The notes beneath the pieces were generated by a model. That model was given only the letters and a program-made list of their open reading frames with translations. It searched no databases and had not been told where the DNA came from. The position numbers and the translations under genes were made by a program. A stretch of DNA of 14,264 nt from Candidatus Villigracilis saccharophilus (GTDB lineage Bacteria > Chloroflexota > Anaerolineae > Anaerolineales > Villigracilaceae): NCBI GenBank assembly GCA_016709305.1, contig JADJNA010000040.1, forward strand, positions 1 through 14,264, in the 5' to 3' direction. How positions within the stretch are numbered: the stretch's first letter is position 1; every line of letters starts with the position of its first letter. Positions 13,563-14,264 of this stretch are shown here, piece by piece.

Positions 13563-13841
13563 TTACTTTAGAAAAGCCATCACCACCAAAATATCCGCGC
13601 CGATCACAGCAACAAATCCGATCAAGCTAAAAATTTTTTGTGCTGTTTCCCATCGTTGCCTGTTTTCCAATTGCTTGAGAAAAAAATCCTTAAATGGGTA
13701 GGGAGTATTCTTGTTGATAAGGCTGTTGTATAATTCGTTGTAGTATTTGTCCGTTCTAAACCAGAGCTTGTAACTGTTCGAAATAAATAAAAGACTGAAT
13801 AAAAGAAAGACAAACACAAATCCAAACGGGGGCTTATCCAT
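13563..13841 (-). CDS. Small membrane protein of unknown function
   Basis: A 92-aa protein I do not recognise. It has a hydrophobic segment at about 6-22, a polar middle with many aromatic and charged residues (WFRTDKYYNELYNSL, then ENRQRWETAQK), and a second membrane segment at about 70-90, giving a two-helix hairpin. I prefer ATG 13841. Longer starts in the same frame would run back through the whole preceding gene, and the residues there read like out-of-frame sequence. A GTG at 13856 overlapping the upstream stop is an alternative. It lies 11 nt after the preceding gene and is probably co-transcribed. The ribosome binding site is weak. Confidence 0.65.
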   Translation of the reverse strand: MDKPPFGFVFVFLLFSLLFISNSYKLWFRTDKYYNELYNSLINKNTPYPFKDFFLKQLENRQRWETAQKIFSLIGFVAVIGADILVVMAFLK

Positions 13842-13852
13842 ACTCGAAAAGT

Positions 13853-14140
13853 TCACTTCGTCACTATAAAAGTCATGATAAGAAACAGGACATAGGTCAA
13901 TCCGCCTGCGAGAGCAATTACATTTGCCATACCAGTAAAAGCGGAGGAGAATCCGCGCAGGGCGAGGCTGATCGTGAGGAGGATCCACACCAGCGCATGT
14001 CCCCAGCGAATAACAACAAATCGGAATCCACTCGGGTTGGTCACCGCTTTTTGAGGCCATAGATTGAAATAGATCACTGCAATGATAAGGGCAAGTCCAG
14101 CCCATGCAAACCAGGGGAGATTGAAGAAGCCTGTGATCAT
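13853..14140 (-). CDS. Small three-helix membrane protein of unknown function
   Basis: A 95-aa protein with three predicted membrane helices (about 7-28, 41-62 and 70-93) and a short basic loop (PQKAVTNPSGFRFV) between the first two. I recognise no family. Its ATG overlaps the stop codon of the preceding truncated gene in ATGA and no clear Shine-Dalgarno is visible, so its translation is probably coupled. With the next gene it seems to form a small membrane-protein operon. Confidence 0.7.
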   Translation of the reverse strand: MITGFFNLPWFAWAGLALIIAVIYFNLWPQKAVTNPSGFRFVVIRWGHALVWILLTISLALRGFSSAFTGMANVIALAGGLTYVLFLIMTFIVTK

Positions 14141-14264
14141 TGAATACTTGTAAAGCTGATGAGTTTCCCTGTTTTTAGATTAAGTTCGCAAGCGTGCCCG
14201 CGAGTGGTATAGGCGGAAAATGTCATTCCATCCTCGTTCAGCTTGACACGTGAAAAGTAAACGC
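14137..14264 (-). CDS. C-terminal end of an unidentified protein (5' cut by the window edge)
   Basis: Read from 14262 down on the minus strand, 41 codons stay open to a TGA at 14139-14137, which overlaps the start of the next gene (ATGA). The residues, beginning VYFSRVKLNEDGMTFSAYTT and ending with LKTGKLISFTSIQ, look like a genuine beta-rich domain end (alternating polar and hydrophobic, with an LNLKTGKL turn), whereas the other two frames contain early stops. Too short to assign a function. Confidence 0.6.
   Translation of the reverse strand, partial: VYFSRVKLNEDGMTFSAYTTRGHACELNLKTGKLISFTSIQ

Noticed and set aside
13842..14105. N-terminal extension of the last-but-one minus-strand gene to 14105
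   Set aside because: The extension overlaps another well-formed membrane protein in a different frame and is rich in Cys/Arg/Pro typical of shadow frames; ATG 13841 fits better.

Overview
This window most likely comes from a Chloroflexota chromosome, probably class Anaerolineae. The inference rests on a quinol-oxidising alternative complex III operon (actC-actD-actE plus a small monohaem protein), a giant secreted multihaem cytochrome, intergenic palindromic repeats and a moderate GC content. No 16S gene or other decisive marker is present, so this is not an identification.

Layout. (1) 1-2927, + strand: the 3' end of an alternative complex III operon. actC is cut by the window edge and carries a one-base frameshift near 1000. 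It is followed by actD, actE, a membrane-anchored monohaem protein and a strong intrinsic terminator. (2) 2928-3948: a tRNA-Ser(GGA) on the minus strand with its own promoter and terminator, then about 800 nt of AT-rich DNA with no convincing gene but several palindromes. (3) 3979-9723, + strand: a single gene for a secreted c-type cytochrome of 1914 aa. I count 81 CXXCH haem motifs in it, arranged as 27 triplets. It is built from 66-72-residue triheme modules nested in larger repeats and is flanked by its own leader and terminator. (4) 9842-11439, + strand: a membrane-anchored dienelactone-hydrolase-like enzyme and an AhpD/carboxymuconolactone-decarboxylase-like protein, separated by a palindromic repeat. 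(5) 11694-13474, - strand: etfB-etfA, the two electron transfer flavoprotein subunits, with a terminator. (6) 13563-14264, - strand: two small unrecognised membrane proteins and the C-terminal end of an upstream gene that the window edge truncates.

How the genes relate. Complex III moves electrons from quinol to a periplasmic or extracytoplasmic c-type carrier. ETF collects electrons from flavin dehydrogenases and could feed the quinone pool. The 81-haem cytochrome is an obvious candidate for long-range electron storage or conduction outside the membrane. No sequence evidence links these three units into one pathway; they are separate transcription units that happen to be neighbours.

The most striking item is the 81-haem cytochrome: everything in it comes in threes, the last six full modules keep an exact 198-bp period, and its long repeats differ by exactly one module. 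Also worth checking are a possible Shine-Dalgarno-sequestering leader in front of it, the actC frameshift, and a Cys where ActE should have its axial Met.
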